This document shows positions 36,945-45,365 of a DNA stretch of 64,000 bases, one piece after another; within the stretch, counting starts at the first letter, position 1, and the number at the start of each line of letters is the position of its first letter. The DNA comes from an uncultured Oscillospiraceae bacterium (GTDB lineage Bacteria > Bacillota > Clostridia > Oscillospirales > Oscillospiraceae). Location of the stretch: the NCBI GenBank assembly GCA_950075865.1, contig CATMVA010000003.1, forward strand, positions 62,001-126,000, in the 5' to 3' direction. A program made the translations under genes and the position numbers. The notes below the pieces were generated by a model, which worked only from the letters and a program-made list of their open reading frames with translations, did not search any database and had not been told where the DNA came from.

Positions 36945-37229
36945 TCAGCTCTCCCTGTCAAAAATGATCTTACTCTCCAAAAGGGGGCCATAGGTCTCTT
37001 TCCAGCGAAAGTGGAGCTCCGAACGGTCGTAGGTCTCCAGTGCCGCTGCCGTCAACTCCATCTCGATCATCAGGTGGGATCGGTTTGCCCGGCAGCTGTT
37101 GGAGGGGTAGGTCCACACCCCCGTGATCCCTTCTATGTCCAATGTCCTTTGAAAAAGGGCCCGAATGGGCTCTACCAGGACGCCCCAGTCTACTTCCGGC
37201 TTAAATTTGACGATAATATAGTGCCGCAT
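36945..37229 (-). CDS. Dabb-domain (stress-responsive alpha/beta barrel) protein
   Basis: A 94-residue protein starting MRHYIIVKFKPEVDW, the usual Dabb (PF07876-type) opening. It has the later pattern of a dimeric ferredoxin-like barrel ending in the KETYGPLLESKII region. Function is not known for this family in clostridia. It lies 35 bases upstream of ileS in the same T-box-led gene set, with AAAAGGAGG before its start. Confidence 0.75.
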   Translation of the reverse strand: MRHYIIVKFKPEVDWGVLVEPIRALFQRTLDIEGITGVWTYPSNSCRANRSHLMIEMELTAAALETYDRSELHFRWKETYGPLLESKIIFDRES

Positions 37230-37253
37230 AGCCCCTCCTTTTTAAAAACGTCT

Positions 37254-37430
37254 TTATTCCTCTCTGTTTGCCTGAGAAGGCTTTTCGGGCCGATGGGCGC
37301 AGAGCTCGCAGGCCGGGTCGGCGCAGGTGCTCTCCCACCACACATCGCATCGGGGACAGAAGAGAGCGTCATGCCGGGCAGAGTAGGCGGTTTCCCCGCC
37401 GCAGTGGGGGCAAAGGTTTTTCTCCTTCAT
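37254..37430 (-). CDS. Small zinc-ribbon protein (58 residues)
   Basis: MKEKNLCPHCGGETAYSARH begins a 58-residue protein too short for the ORF track. It has two CxxC pairs in its first 28 residues (CPHC, CPRC) and a third Cys cluster (CADPACELC). This is a treble-clef or zinc-ribbon pattern. AGGAGG lies 5 bases before the ATG and overlaps the upstream stop. Function unknown; it is third in the ileS T-box operon. Confidence 0.7.
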   Translation of the reverse strand: MKEKNLCPHCGGETAYSARHDALFCPRCDVWWESTCADPACELCAHRPEKPSQANREE

Positions 37431-37439
37431 AAACGCCTC

Positions 37440-38114
37440 CTATCCCTCGGTATACCGGGCTGTCTCCTCGTCACTTTCAAAGAAGTCCAGCAGGTCCTGC
37501 TTGTTGATGGGCCAGTTTTCCTCATCTCCGCAATCCTCTGTAAAAAAGCGTTCCACTTCCTCATAGGTCAAGGACATGACGCTGGACCGATAGCCCACAT
37601 ACTCCGCCCGGATCTCCTGGGGAAGGGTATAGGGCCGCTTGGTCAGCACCATGTCCCCGTTCACCAGATAAATGAGGGTCACTCTTACCATACCCCCGCT
37701 CTCTTCCCCGGTCAACCCAAAATAGGGGTCGAATTCGCCGTCCAGCACCTTCCGCACTGTCCCGGTCCAGTCCTCCCGCTCCGGCCCGGTGCGGGCAAGG
37801 TCCTCGCAGATGCCCAAAATCGTGCCGTCGGAATTATCCCGGGCCCAAAGCTCCAGAAACAGGACCATGGCCCAGTAGGCCTCCTCCTCGGTCAGGTCCC
37901 CCCAACCGCCGCCGCGGGTGATCCGGGCCGCCGCCTCATGCCAGAGCTCCATCATGGCCGGGTCGGTGGAGCTTCCATCCTCCTGGGGCATCATCCCGCC
38001 CAGAAAGGTGTCCAGCTCGGAGAGCAGCGCCTGATCCTCCCCGGTCACCCCGTCCCAGATCCCGTCCAAAAACCCGTAGGCCGCCCGGTAGCTTTCCTTC
38101 CAGGTCAAGGTCAT
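37440..38114 (-). CDS. Hypothetical protein in ileS T-box operon
   Basis: A 224-residue soluble, acidic protein with no signal peptide. It has a helical N-terminal half (about 1-120) and a mixed C-terminal half ending in an acidic helix. I do not recognise it. The composition and small size recall contact-toxin immunity proteins, but this is only an impression. ATG 38114 overlaps the stop of the upstream gene (ATGA); the ORF track start at 38150 lies inside that gene. Confidence 0.65.
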   Translation of the reverse strand: MTLTWKESYRAAYGFLDGIWDGVTGEDQALLSELDTFLGGMMPQEDGSSTDPAMMELWHEAAARITRGGGWGDLTEEEAYWAMVLFLELWARDNSDGTILGICEDLARTGPEREDWTGTVRKVLDGEFDPYFGLTGEESGGMVRVTLIYLVNGDMVLTKRPYTLPQEIRAEYVGYRSSVMSLTYEEVERFFTEDCGDEENWPINKQDLLDFFESDEETARYTEG

Positions 38115-38575
38115 GGCTGATCGCGCCCCCTGTCTTTTCCCATATCGCATATTTGCCGAAGCTGCTGCAAAAAGGGCTTTAAGGCCGCTTGGTCCGCCTG
38201 AAATTCAAAGGACAAGGTCTGTGCCCAGGCCTCCCCATAAAGGACACCGGAAACCGTGATCCGGCCGGTTTTGTTCATCACCAGCCTGAACCAGCAACCA
38301 TATTCGGCGTCCCGGAGCCCTACCTCCCGGCATTGAAATTCATAGAGCGCTCCAAGCTCCTCCGTGAAACGGCAGAGGTCCTTCCAACCGCAGCCCCAAT
38401 ATCCTGTTCCGGAAAATCCGTCAGAGCTTACTTTCATAAGCCAGCCCGAATCGTAGCACCCCCGGCCCCAATAGGGGTCGTTAAAGTCGCTTTGAATATC
38501 CTGAAAGGCCAGAAAATTTTCGCCGTAACGCAGCTCGCAGGAGCCGCAATGCCGCAAGCCCGTTTCTCTTTCCAT
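38111..38575 (-). CDS. Hypothetical protein (possible immunity-type fold), first gene after the Ile T-box
   Basis: A 154-residue protein beginning MERETGLRHCGSCELRYGEN. It has a Gly/Trp/Tyr-rich middle (GCYDSGWLMKVSS, GTGYWGCGW) and the ending SFEFQADQAALKPFLQQLRQI. This pattern faintly resembles WapI-type immunity proteins (low certainty). Start 38575 is chosen because the longer ORF from 38683 runs through the T-box terminator. AGGGAGGGAAGG lies upstream. The gene begins directly behind the T-box. Confidence 0.6.
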   Translation of the reverse strand: MERETGLRHCGSCELRYGENFLAFQDIQSDFNDPYWGRGCYDSGWLMKVSSDGFSGTGYWGCGWKDLCRFTEELGALYEFQCREVGLRDAEYGCWFRLVMNKTGRITVSGVLYGEAWAQTLSFEFQADQAALKPFLQQLRQICDMGKDRGRDQP

Positions 38576-38602
38576 TGCCTTCCCTCCCTTGACCACAGGC
38601 AA

Positions 38603-38842
38603 CAAAAAACGCCCTTGCCCCCAAAAGGAGACAAAGGCGCAAACCTCTGCGGTACCACTCCAATTCCGTACACAGTACGGCACTCATGCGCGCGGTAACG
38701 GGCGCTCCCGCCGGGACTTACTTCGTTTCAGCTCCGTCGTTCTGAGGTGATCCTTCCCCCATCCTCCCTGACCGCCTTTCACCACAACGGCGGCTCTCTG
38801 GGCAGCTCAGACCGGGTACTCGTCCTCATCGTCACGTTTTAC
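38603..38842 (-). promoter_or_regulatory. T-box leader, isoleucine (AUC) specifier
   Basis: On the minus strand a stem I with GAGG/CCTC closing the specifier loop reads GGAAGG-AUC-ACCUC; the AUC codon is at 38749-38751. The leader also has AGAGAGCC and GGUGAAAG elements typical of stem I. The antiterminator sequence AGTGGTACCGCAGAGG follows (38644-38659). A 12-bp terminator stem CGCCTTTGTCTCC/GGGGCAAGGGCG ending in TTTTTT completes the leader. Uncharged tRNA-Ile should bind and allow read-through. Confidence 0.88.
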
Positions 38843-38848
38843 AAAGGA

Positions 38849-38877
38849 ATTGTAGCGGGTTTTCCCCCGGATGTCAA
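38849..38877 (-). promoter_or_regulatory. Sigma-A promoter of the T-box operon
   Basis: Minus-strand TTGACA (38872-38877), 17 bases, TACAAT (38849-38854). Confidence 0.8.
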
Positions 38878-38898
38878 GGGGAAAGGGTCAAAATGGGC

Positions 38899-38931
38899 AA
38901 AAAAGGACCCGGCGTTCCGCCGGGTCCTTTT
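38899..38931 (-). terminator. Intrinsic terminator after divIVA
   Basis: AAAAGGACCCGGC and GCCGGGTCCTTTT form a perfect 13-bp stem, followed by TTTTTT on the minus strand. Confidence 0.88.
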
Positions 38932-38936
38932 CATCC

Positions 38937-39683
38937 TCAGATCTCGTAATCCTTCCCGAACTTCAGGTTCTTGAAGTCGATGCGGCGGGTGGGCTTCTCC
39001 TCCTCGTCGTCCTCGTCCTCCTCGGCCTTGGGCTCCACGGTCTTGGGAATCACGGGTGTGACCACCGGCCCCCGCTTCAGGGCCTCGTAGATCTCATTCT
39101 CCTCCAGGGGCTCCGCAGGCCCAGCAGGCTCCTCCTGAGGGGGGAGCTCCTCCCCGATGGCCTTCTCCACGGCGCTGCTGATGGACTCGGCCGCCGCGGC
39201 CACCTGGTCCCCCTGGTGGGCTGCCGCCACCAGCTTGGAAAGACCGTCAATGTACTCCACCTCGTGCTGGCAAAGCTCCTTGAGCTTGGCGATATACGCG
39301 GCGGTGGCCTTCTGGGCGGCGGTGAGCCGCAGCTGCTCGTTGGCCACCTCCTGCCGGATCTCCTGGATCTTGTCCTTAGCCTCGGACTCAGCGTCCCGGA
39401 CGATGGTGGCCTTCTTGGCCTCGGCCTCGCTCACCATCTGGTCGGCCATCTTTTGGGCCGTCATCAGGGCCTTCCGCATGGCGTCCTCGGTGGAACGGTA
39501 CTCCTCCACCTTGTCGGCCAGGACCTTCATCTTGGCTTTCAGCGTGGTGTTTTCCTTAAAAAGGGTGGTATAGTCGGCAGTGACCTGGTCCAGGAACTCA
39601 TCCACCATGGCCATATTGTACCCGCCAAAAGAGGCTTTTGTAAAGGCGTGCTCCGCCACTTCCTGAGGCGTCAGCATGTTCAT
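38937..39683 (-). CDS. divIVA: DivIVA-family cell-division/polarity protein
   Basis: A 248-residue coiled-coil protein that senses negative membrane curvature and marks division sites. The N-terminal MLTPQEVAEHAFTKASFGGYN is the DivIVA membrane-binding motif. Long coiled coil follows from about 30 to 150, then an acidic, Pro-rich tail. Starting at the internal ATG 39677 would give the more usual MLTPQ start. It is the last gene of the hfq-hlyD-yggS-sepF-divIVA run, 15 bases after sepF. Confidence 0.92.
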   Translation of the reverse strand: MNMLTPQEVAEHAFTKASFGGYNMAMVDEFLDQVTADYTTLFKENTTLKAKMKVLADKVEEYRSTEDAMRKALMTAQKMADQMVSEAEAKKATIVRDAESEAKDKIQEIRQEVANEQLRLTAAQKATAAYIAKLKELCQHEVEYIDGLSKLVAAAHQGDQVAAAAESISSAVEKAIGEELPPQEEPAGPAEPLEENEIYEALKRGPVVTPVIPKTVEPKAEEDEDDEEEKPTRRIDFKNLKFGKDYEI

Positions 39684-39698
39684 CCCACTCTTTCTTTC

Positions 39699-40178
39699 TT
39701 AGAAGTATAGACCGTTGTTCTCCAGCTCGTCGATCAGGTCGCCCAGAATGTCCACATTGTAGGGGGTAATGATGTAAGTGGACAGGGCCACCTTCTTCAC
39801 CTTGCCCTCCTGGGCATAGGCGGCGCCGGACAGGAAGTCCAGGATCCGCCGGGACACATCCTTGCTGGTCTGCTCCAGGTTGAGCACCACGGTCCGCTTC
39901 TCCCGGAGATGGTCGGCGATCTCGGCGGCGTTCTCGAACCGGTCGGGTTTCACCAGGACCACCTGGAGCTGAGTGGTAGTGTGGATATTGACCACCTTGT
40001 TGCTCCGCCGCTCCGTGCGGTCAGGCTCAAAGGCCGAGAGGGTCTCGGTCCGGGCCGCCTTCTCCTTGATGGCGGTACGGTCCAGTTTGCCAGTGCCCAT
40101 GGTGTCGAAATCGTCGAAGTCGTCCTCCTCGTCCTCATAAGGCCGGGCGATGCGCTTCAGCTCGTCAAGCAGTCCCAT
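39699..40178 (-). CDS. sepF: Cell-division protein SepF
   Basis: A 159-residue FtsZ-binding protein that aligns Z-ring filaments at the membrane. It has an N-terminal amphipathic start (MGLLDELKRIARPYE), an acidic linker and the SepF core (VVLVKPDRFENAAEIADHLREKRTVVLNLE ... RILDFLSGAAYA). GAGGAGG precedes the ATG. It sits between yggS and divIVA, the usual neighbourhood in Firmicutes. Confidence 0.95.
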   Translation of the reverse strand: MGLLDELKRIARPYEDEEDDFDDFDTMGTGKLDRTAIKEKAARTETLSAFEPDRTERRSNKVVNIHTTTQLQVVLVKPDRFENAAEIADHLREKRTVVLNLEQTSKDVSRRILDFLSGAAYAQEGKVKKVALSTYIITPYNVDILGDLIDELENNGLYF

Positions 40179-40209
40179 TTTTATTTCCTCCTCAGAAAAT
40201 TGTAATAAC

Positions 40210-40923
40210 TCATTCGGTCCTCTCTGTCCTCACCCGGGGGCCAAAGAGAGCAGTACCCACTCTCACCAGAGTGGCCCCCTCCCGGACGGCGTCGGGATAG
40301 TCCCCGCTCATCCCCATGGACAGACAGGTGATACCAGAATTATTATCATCCATTTCCCGTTTTATGTCAACAAAAAGTTGCTTTATTTCCCGGAAAATTT
40401 TTTGGCTGCCCCCCTCCGGGAGAGCCGGCGGGACCGCCATCAGCCCCCGCAGCCGCACATGCGGACACTCCAAAGTCTTCCGGCACAGGGCTTTGACCTC
40501 CTCCGGCAGCACTCCGGACTTGCTCTCCTCCCGGCCGATGTTGACTTCGATCAAAATATCCTGCCGAAGGTCCAGCCTGGCCGCCTCGGCCTCGATAGCC
40601 TCCAGAAGCCGGAGGGAATCCACCGACTCGATGAGGTCCACCCGCCCCACCACCTGCCGAACCTTGTTGCGCTGGAGATGGCCGATGAAGTGGAGCCCCG
40701 CACCGTCGTAGGCGTTTGCCTCCAGATGGGCCGTCATCTCCTGGACCCGGTTTTCCCCGCACACCGTGATCCCTGCGGCGATGGCCGCCCGGATGGTCTC
40801 GTCGGTCTGGGTCTTGGTGGCGGCCACCAGGGTGATCCCGGCCGGGTCCCGGCCCGCCTCCCGGGCGGCTACAGCGATCCGTTCCTTTACCGCGCGGATA
40901 TTCTCTTCCAAGCTCACAGCCAT
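40210..40923 (-). CDS. YggS-family PLP homeostasis protein
   Basis: A 237-residue single-domain fold-type III PLP-binding protein that maintains pyridoxal phosphate balance. It contains LVAATKTQ with the PLP lysine, GENRVQEM, FIGHLQRNK and a C-terminal GMSGDYPDAV ending with the phosphate-binding RVGTALFG. The start at 40923 is the first fitting the family; the ORF track start at 41040 overlaps the upstream gene. It is co-transcribed with sepF. Confidence 0.94.
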   Translation of the reverse strand: MAVSLEENIRAVKERIAVAAREAGRDPAGITLVAATKTQTDETIRAAIAAGITVCGENRVQEMTAHLEANAYDGAGLHFIGHLQRNKVRQVVGRVDLIESVDSLRLLEAIEAEAARLDLRQDILIEVNIGREESKSGVLPEEVKALCRKTLECPHVRLRGLMAVPPALPEGGSQKIFREIKQLFVDIKREMDDNNSGITCLSMGMSGDYPDAVREGATLVRVGTALFGPRVRTERTE

Positions 40924-40945
40924 CCTCTCTCTTTCCGCCGGCATC

Positions 40946-42232
40946 TCAATCCAGGACCTTTCCGTCCCAGATCTCTCCACGGGCCAGGATGACCTCGTCC
41001 CCCGCCCGGAGCACCTTTCTCTGCTGGTTCTCAGTCGCATCCTCGCTGAGCAGGGGCTCCACCAGGTAAAAATCCTCCCCCTGGGCCAGGATGCTCACCG
41101 GCTTGCGCTCGGCCGTGACTCCCACCCGCACATAGACGCAGGCCACATTCACCTGTTTGACCTCGCCGGTCTCCTTGTCGGTCTGCTCCACGGTCTCCAC
41201 CCGGAGGGCCCCGGTGGGCACCCGGATCCCCGTTCTGCGGACAAAGACCAGCTCCACCGTCTGCCGGCGGAGAAGGGTGGTGTCGGACAGAAACTTGTTG
41301 GAGGAGAGCACTACGGCCACCCTCCCTTGCTGATCCGCTCCGATCTTTTCCACCTTCATATCCACCTCGCCGGCCCAGTCACGGGAAAAGCGGACGGTCA
41401 CGGACTCCCCCTCCACCAGCCGGTTGGCCTCCTCCCCGGTGAGGGGGCAGACAAAATACCAGGTGGAGCTGGTGATCAGCTTGGCCAAAGAGTTTGCGCT
41501 CACCGCCCGGCCTTTCTCCTCCATGGCGTCCAGGTCGGCGGGGGTCAGGCTCTCCACCATGTCGGGGGTCAGAATGCTCTCATACCCGTCCACCTGGCCG
41601 GAGAAAATGCCGCTCCCGGTCACGGTGACCCGCCCCACGCTCTCCACGGTCTGAGCCCGGAGCGCGTCGATCTCCCTCCGGGTGCTGGACAGGGCGGCGG
41701 ACAGGGCGTCGGCGTCGCCGTTGCGCCTGGCCTGCTGATAGACCGCGCTCCGGAAGGAGGCCGTCTGACTCTCCAGGCGGGTAAAGTCCCCCGCCTCCAC
41801 CGCCGCGCGCAGGGTCACCATGGTGTCCAGCACCAGCTGGCCCACGTTGTCTCCCTGCCCGGTGCTGTCGTCATCGGCGGCGGCCAGTGCCTGGGCAAGC
41901 TGGGCCTCCTCGGTCCGCAGCATCTCCAGCCGTTCCGAACGCTCCATGGCCTCGGCGTCGGCGTACAGCAAAGCAACGGTGGCTCCTGCCGCCACCTTCT
42001 CCCCCTCCACGGGGGTGATCCGGACGATCCCCCCCACCTGGCCGGTCAGCACCTGCTCGGAGCGGACCATCCAGCCGGTAGTCTCCACCGTGTCGTCCAG
42101 CTCATAGCCATAGGCTTGCACGGTGGGGTAGGGATCCCGCAGCCCCTTCCAGGCCGCCCCGCCCAGATACAGCAGGATGGCCAGGAAGAAGAGGACCATC
42201 ACGATTCGATTGACCAGAGTGCCTTGCTTCAT
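40946..42232 (-). CDS. HlyD-like membrane-anchored adaptor protein
   Basis: A 428-residue protein with one N-terminal transmembrane helix (about 9-28) and a periplasmic-adaptor-like extracytoplasmic part. This has a lipoyl-like segment split by a helical hairpin (VEGEKVAAGATVALLYAD ... GIFSGQVDGYE) and beta-barrel domains. No transporter gene is adjacent. Homologues of this kind often sit just before yggS-sepF in clostridia, so a role in envelope or division is plausible (inference). Confidence 0.75.
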   Translation of the reverse strand: MKQGTLVNRIVMVLFFLAILLYLGGAAWKGLRDPYPTVQAYGYELDDTVETTGWMVRSEQVLTGQVGGIVRITPVEGEKVAAGATVALLYADAEAMERSERLEMLRTEEAQLAQALAAADDDSTGQGDNVGQLVLDTMVTLRAAVEAGDFTRLESQTASFRSAVYQQARRNGDADALSAALSSTRREIDALRAQTVESVGRVTVTGSGIFSGQVDGYESILTPDMVESLTPADLDAMEEKGRAVSANSLAKLITSSTWYFVCPLTGEEANRLVEGESVTVRFSRDWAGEVDMKVEKIGADQQGRVAVVLSSNKFLSDTTLLRRQTVELVFVRRTGIRVPTGALRVETVEQTDKETGEVKQVNVACVYVRVGVTAERKPVSILAQGEDFYLVEPLLSEDATENQQRKVLRAGDEVILARGEIWDGKVLD

Positions 42233-42263
42233 AAGTTCTCTCTCTTTCGGGGAAACGATGCGC

Positions 42264-42497
42264 TTACGTTATAGGGTCTGGGGTTAAATCAATAGGATGT
42301 ACCGGCGCAATGGTGGAGATGGCGTGCTTGTAGATGACCTGCTGCTTTCCATCGGAATCCAGCACCACTACAAAGGGGTCGAATCCGGTGATCTTGCCCC
42401 GCATCTGGAAGCCGTTCATCAAAAACATGGTGACGGGCTCCTGGGCACGGCGGGCGCGGGTGAGAAACAGGTCCTGAAGGTCATTGGGTTTTGACAT
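42264..42497 (-). CDS. hfq: RNA chaperone Hfq
   Basis: A 77-residue Sm-like protein that forms a hexamer and helps small RNAs pair with mRNAs. It has the Sm1 region ([30 protein letters not shown]) and the Sm2 signature VIYKHAIST (usually YKHAIS). ATG 42497, behind AAAGG, is preferred to the ORF track's 42506, which lies directly on that ribosome site. An extended -10 (TGG-TATATT) about 40 bases upstream may give it its own promoter within the mutL-hfq-hlyD run. Confidence 0.96.
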   Translation of the reverse strand: MSKPNDLQDLFLTRARRAQEPVTMFLMNGFQMRGKITGFDPFVVVLDSDGKQQVIYKHAISTIAPVHPIDLTPDPIT

Positions 42498-42569
42498 GGA
42501 AAACATCCTTTCTCTATAAAAGATGTTTCCATAATATACCAGTTATAACGTGAAAACCGTCGAACCCTG

Positions 42570-44603
42570 TCAAACCCGCCGCTTAAATTGCTTTTCCAGC
42601 TGAGCCCTGGGCAGCTCCACGCACACAGGCCTTCCATGTGGGCAGTATTTCACCTCGCCCGACATGACGGCCCGTGTCACAGCCTCCAGCTCCTCGGCGG
42701 CGTTCTTCCAGCCCCCCTTGATGGCCGCCTTGCAGGCCATGGTGTGCCAGATCTCGTCCATCCGCTCGGTCTCCCCGGTCTCCCCGGTGAGGGAGAGCCG
42801 CCCGGCGATCTCAGTGAGGGCGGCGGGGGCCTGTCCGGCCTCCAGATAATCGGGGACCCGGCGGACCACCAAAGCGCCACCCCCGAAGTCCTCCACCTCA
42901 AAGCCCGCCTTGTCCAGCTCGGTGGCATAGTCCAGCAGCAGACTGTGTTCCTCGGGGGTGGGGGTAAAGACCACGGGGGTCAGCAGAAGCTGGGACATGG
43001 GGGTATACCCGGCGGAGCGCATCCGGTCAAAGTTCATCCGCTCGTGGGCGGCGTGCTTGTCGATGAGCAGGGCCTTGTCCCCCTGCTCCACCACCACATA
43101 GGTGCGGAAAAGCTCCCCCACAATGCGCCATGGCTGCTCTGGCTCCTCCTCCAAGGTCTGGAAAGCCTGGGAGGGGCGCGGGGCGGGAGCGCCCCGCGCC
43201 ACAGTGGGGGTGGCTCGCTCTGCAAGGGTACCCTGCTTTTCCTCCGTAATATTTTTCTTCACCGGCAAAAAATCGGCAGCGGAGGAAGACAGAGGGACGG
43301 TTCTTTTGTCTTGTTCTGAAACCAGTGGGGTGTTTTCTTTTTCCTGCCTCGATCCCGTGGGGCGGGGCGCCCCCGCCCCGCCAAAAGACAGGGAAGAAGA
43401 CAAGGGGACGGTTCCTTTGTCTTGGGCGGCAGTCACTCTCCCCATCGTCCCCTTATCCGTCACCGGCGGGACGTCATTGGCCTTTCGGTCAACGACTGTC
43501 CCGGCAGCGGCTTTGCCGCTGCCGGGCGCCGTAAAATCACGCATGGGCAGACTGGTCTGCCGCCCCTCGTCCACATGGGGATGGAGAGCCTCCTCCGCCG
43601 CCTGGGGTCGGGTCCTGTCTCCCCCCAGAGCCGAGAGAACGGCGTAGTAGACCGCCGAGAAGACCGCCCGCTCGGCGCCGAATTTGACCTCCTGCTTGGT
43701 GGGGTGGACGTTCACATCCACCGCGTTGAGCTTCACGGTCAGGTGGAGCACACAGCCGGGGAACTTGCCTACCATCCTTTGATTGGCGTAGGCCTGCTCC
43801 AGGGCTGCCGTCATGGACTGGCTCTTCACATACCGGCCGTTGACAAAGAAGAACTGGTAGCCCCGGTTTCCCCGGCAGCAGGTGGGCAGGGAGACGAAGC
43901 CGGACACACTGATGTCCTCCCCGCTGCCCTCAGCGGGCACAAAACCCAGGGCCAGCTCCCGGCCCAGCACGGCGTACAGGGCCGAGCGAAGCTGTCCGTC
44001 CCCCGGGGTCAGCAGCTCCTGCTTCCCGTCCCGGATAAACTTGAAGGAGACCTCCGGGTGGCTGAGCGCCTGCTTCTGGACCGCCGAGAAGCAGGCGGCT
44101 CCCTCGGCGGCGTCCTTTTTCATGAACTTGAGCCGGGCCGGGGTGTTGAAAAAGAGATCCCGGACCAGCAGGGTGGTGCCCAGGGGGCAGCCGGTCTCCT
44201 CCCGCATCACCACCGTGCCCCCCTCCAGGGTCAGGGAGGTACCCAGGGCGTCCTCCTGCCGCCGGGTGAATAGCTCCACCCGTGCCACGGCGGCCACGGC
44301 AGCCAGAGCCTCCCCCCGGAAGCCCAGGGTGCCGATGGCCTCCAGGTCGTACTCGGTGCGGATCTTGCTGGTGGCATGGCGGAGAAAGGCGGTCTCGCAC
44401 TCCTCGGGGGCGATGCCGCAGCCGTCGTCGGTGATCCGGATGAGGCTCATGCCCCCGTTCTGGATCTCCACAGTCACCGTATGGGCCCCCGCGTCCACCG
44501 CGTTCTCACACAGCTCCTTGACCACGCTGGCCGGCCGCTCCACCACCTCGCCCGCGGCGATCAGATCGGCCACATGGGGCGCAAGCTCCTGAATATGGGG
44601 CAT
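42570..44603 (-). CDS. mutL: DNA mismatch-repair protein MutL with repeat-filled linker
   Basis: A 677-residue mismatch-repair ATPase that couples MutS recognition to strand incision. The GHKL N-terminus is intact (IAAGEVVERPASVVKELCENAVDAG, DDGCGI, GFRGEAL). The C-terminal dimer domain ends CPHGRPVCVELPRAQLEKQFKRRV. Between them, residues about 340-480 are low complexity. They encode repeat peptides (DKGTVPLSS, DKRTVPLSS, GAPAPRP) derived from short palindromic DNA repeats. The endonuclease motif DQHA is replaced by DKHAAHERM. It follows the CPBP gene by 22 bases. Confidence 0.95.
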   Translation of the reverse strand: MPHIQELAPHVADLIAAGEVVERPASVVKELCENAVDAGAHTVTVEIQNGGMSLIRITDDGCGIAPEECETAFLRHATSKIRTEYDLEAIGTLGFRGEALAAVAAVARVELFTRRQEDALGTSLTLEGGTVVMREETGCPLGTTLLVRDLFFNTPARLKFMKKDAAEGAACFSAVQKQALSHPEVSFKFIRDGKQELLTPGDGQLRSALYAVLGRELALGFVPAEGSGEDISVSGFVSLPTCCRGNRGYQFFFVNGRYVKSQSMTAALEQAYANQRMVGKFPGCVLHLTVKLNAVDVNVHPTKQEVKFGAERAVFSAVYYAVLSALGGDRTRPQAAEEALHPHVDEGRQTSLPMRDFTAPGSGKAAAGTVVDRKANDVPPVTDKGTMGRVTAAQDKGTVPLSSSLSFGGAGAPRPTGSRQEKENTPLVSEQDKRTVPLSSSAADFLPVKKNITEEKQGTLAERATPTVARGAPAPRPSQAFQTLEEEPEQPWRIVGELFRTYVVVEQGDKALLIDKHAAHERMNFDRMRSAGYTPMSQLLLTPVVFTPTPEEHSLLLDYATELDKAGFEVEDFGGGALVVRRVPDYLEAGQAPAALTEIAGRLSLTGETGETERMDEIWHTMACKAAIKGGWKNAAEELEAVTRAVMSGEVKYCPHGRPVCVELPRAQLEKQFKRRV
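43171..43200. repeat. GC-rich palindromic repeat inside mutL (inverted copy)
   Basis: GGCGCGGGGCG (43175-43185) pairs with CGCCCCGCGCC (43190-43200). Read on the other strand it resembles the copies at 43357 and 48009. It encodes ARGAPAPRP in MutL. Confidence 0.6.
43286..43312. repeat. 27-bp hairpin repeat inside mutL, copy 1
   Basis: AAGACAGAGGGACGGTTCTTTTGTCTT, with AAGACA/TGTCTT ends; the minus strand encodes DKRTVPLSS. It matches copy 2 at 24 of 27 positions. Confidence 0.75.
43357..43382. repeat. GC-rich palindromic repeat inside mutL
   Basis: GTGGGGCGGGGCGCCCCCGCCCCGCC (about 43357-43382), with a 9-bp stem and CCCC loop. It differs at only two positions from the intergenic copy near 48009. 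Confidence 0.75.
43397..43423. repeat. 27-bp hairpin repeat inside mutL, copy 2
   Basis: AAGACAAGGGGACGGTTCCTTTGTCTT; the minus strand encodes DKGTVPLSS in the MutL linker. Confidence 0.75.
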
Positions 44604-44625
44604 GAAACGTCACCTCTTTCCTCTC

Positions 44626-45321
44626 TCATACTATAAATAAGATCAGCGCGTTGAGCCCGCCGTGCAAAACCGTGCAGGCCCACACGCTTCCGCCGTTCTC
44701 ATAGCACAGGGTCAACGCCGCCGACGTGGGCAGGTAGAGCACCGAAAGCAGCAAAAAACGGGGATCCCCGAAGTCCCAAGCGTACCGCCACACCATGGAG
44801 ACGGCGTAGAACAGGGTGACCAGGATCATGGCCATAGGCTTGCTGTACTCCCGGAGCTGTCCGTACAGGAACCCCCGGTACATGGTCTCCTCCACCAGAG
44901 GGATCAGCAGCAGCACAAGGGTCAGGGTAGGCCCCGGCGCCAGCAGGTATTCCTGCGCATATTGCATGGGGATGGGGTCCGCCACCGGGAAAGGCAGCCT
45001 CTGGAGCAGCAGCCGGAGCCCTCCCGCCGCCACCAGCCCCGCCAGAATGGCGTACAGGTTCTCGGGTAGCCAGTCCACCAGCCCTACCAGATCCCTCCTG
45101 AGCTGGCTCCAGAAGGTAAACAGTGCTAGGAGGAAGAGGACGGCGTAGTAGACCACATTGGCCTCGGCCATCAGGAGTTCCCCTTTCTCTCCCTCCCCCA
45201 TGGCCAGTCCTTGGAACCAAGCGTTGAGCCGGGGAAACACGAACAGATAAAGAAGGAAAAGCACCGTGCCCCGCTGCCGGGCCGACGGGCTCAATTCACT
45301 TTTCCAGTTGCGACGGAACAT
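44626..45321 (-). CDS. CPBP-family intramembrane metalloprotease
   Basis: A 231-residue membrane protein with six or more hydrophobic segments. It has the CPBP/Abi motifs EETMYRGFLYG (glutamate pair and Arg) and LHGGLNALIL (His). The family processes prenylated peptides or acts in bacteriocin immunity. The ORF track start at 45780 lies in mutS; ATG 45321 with AAGGGGGG fits. It is positioned between mutS and mutL on the same strand, probably co-transcribed. Confidence 0.88.
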   Translation of the reverse strand: MFRRNWKSELSPSARQRGTVLFLLYLFVFPRLNAWFQGLAMGEGEKGELLMAEANVVYYAVLFLLALFTFWSQLRRDLVGLVDWLPENLYAILAGLVAAGGLRLLLQRLPFPVADPIPMQYAQEYLLAPGPTLTLVLLLIPLVEETMYRGFLYGQLREYSKPMAMILVTLFYAVSMVWRYAWDFGDPRFLLLSVLYLPTSAALTLCYENGGSVWACTVLHGGLNALILFIV

Positions 45322-45365
45322 GGGCTTCCCCCCCTTCTTACCATATTTTCTTCGGACAGGCCCGC

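Noticed and set aside
43286-43423. Possible CRISPR-like array in mutL (two 27-bp repeats)
   Set aside because: Only two copies, in frame in a coding region, with no regular spacers and no cas genes; treated as dispersed repeats.
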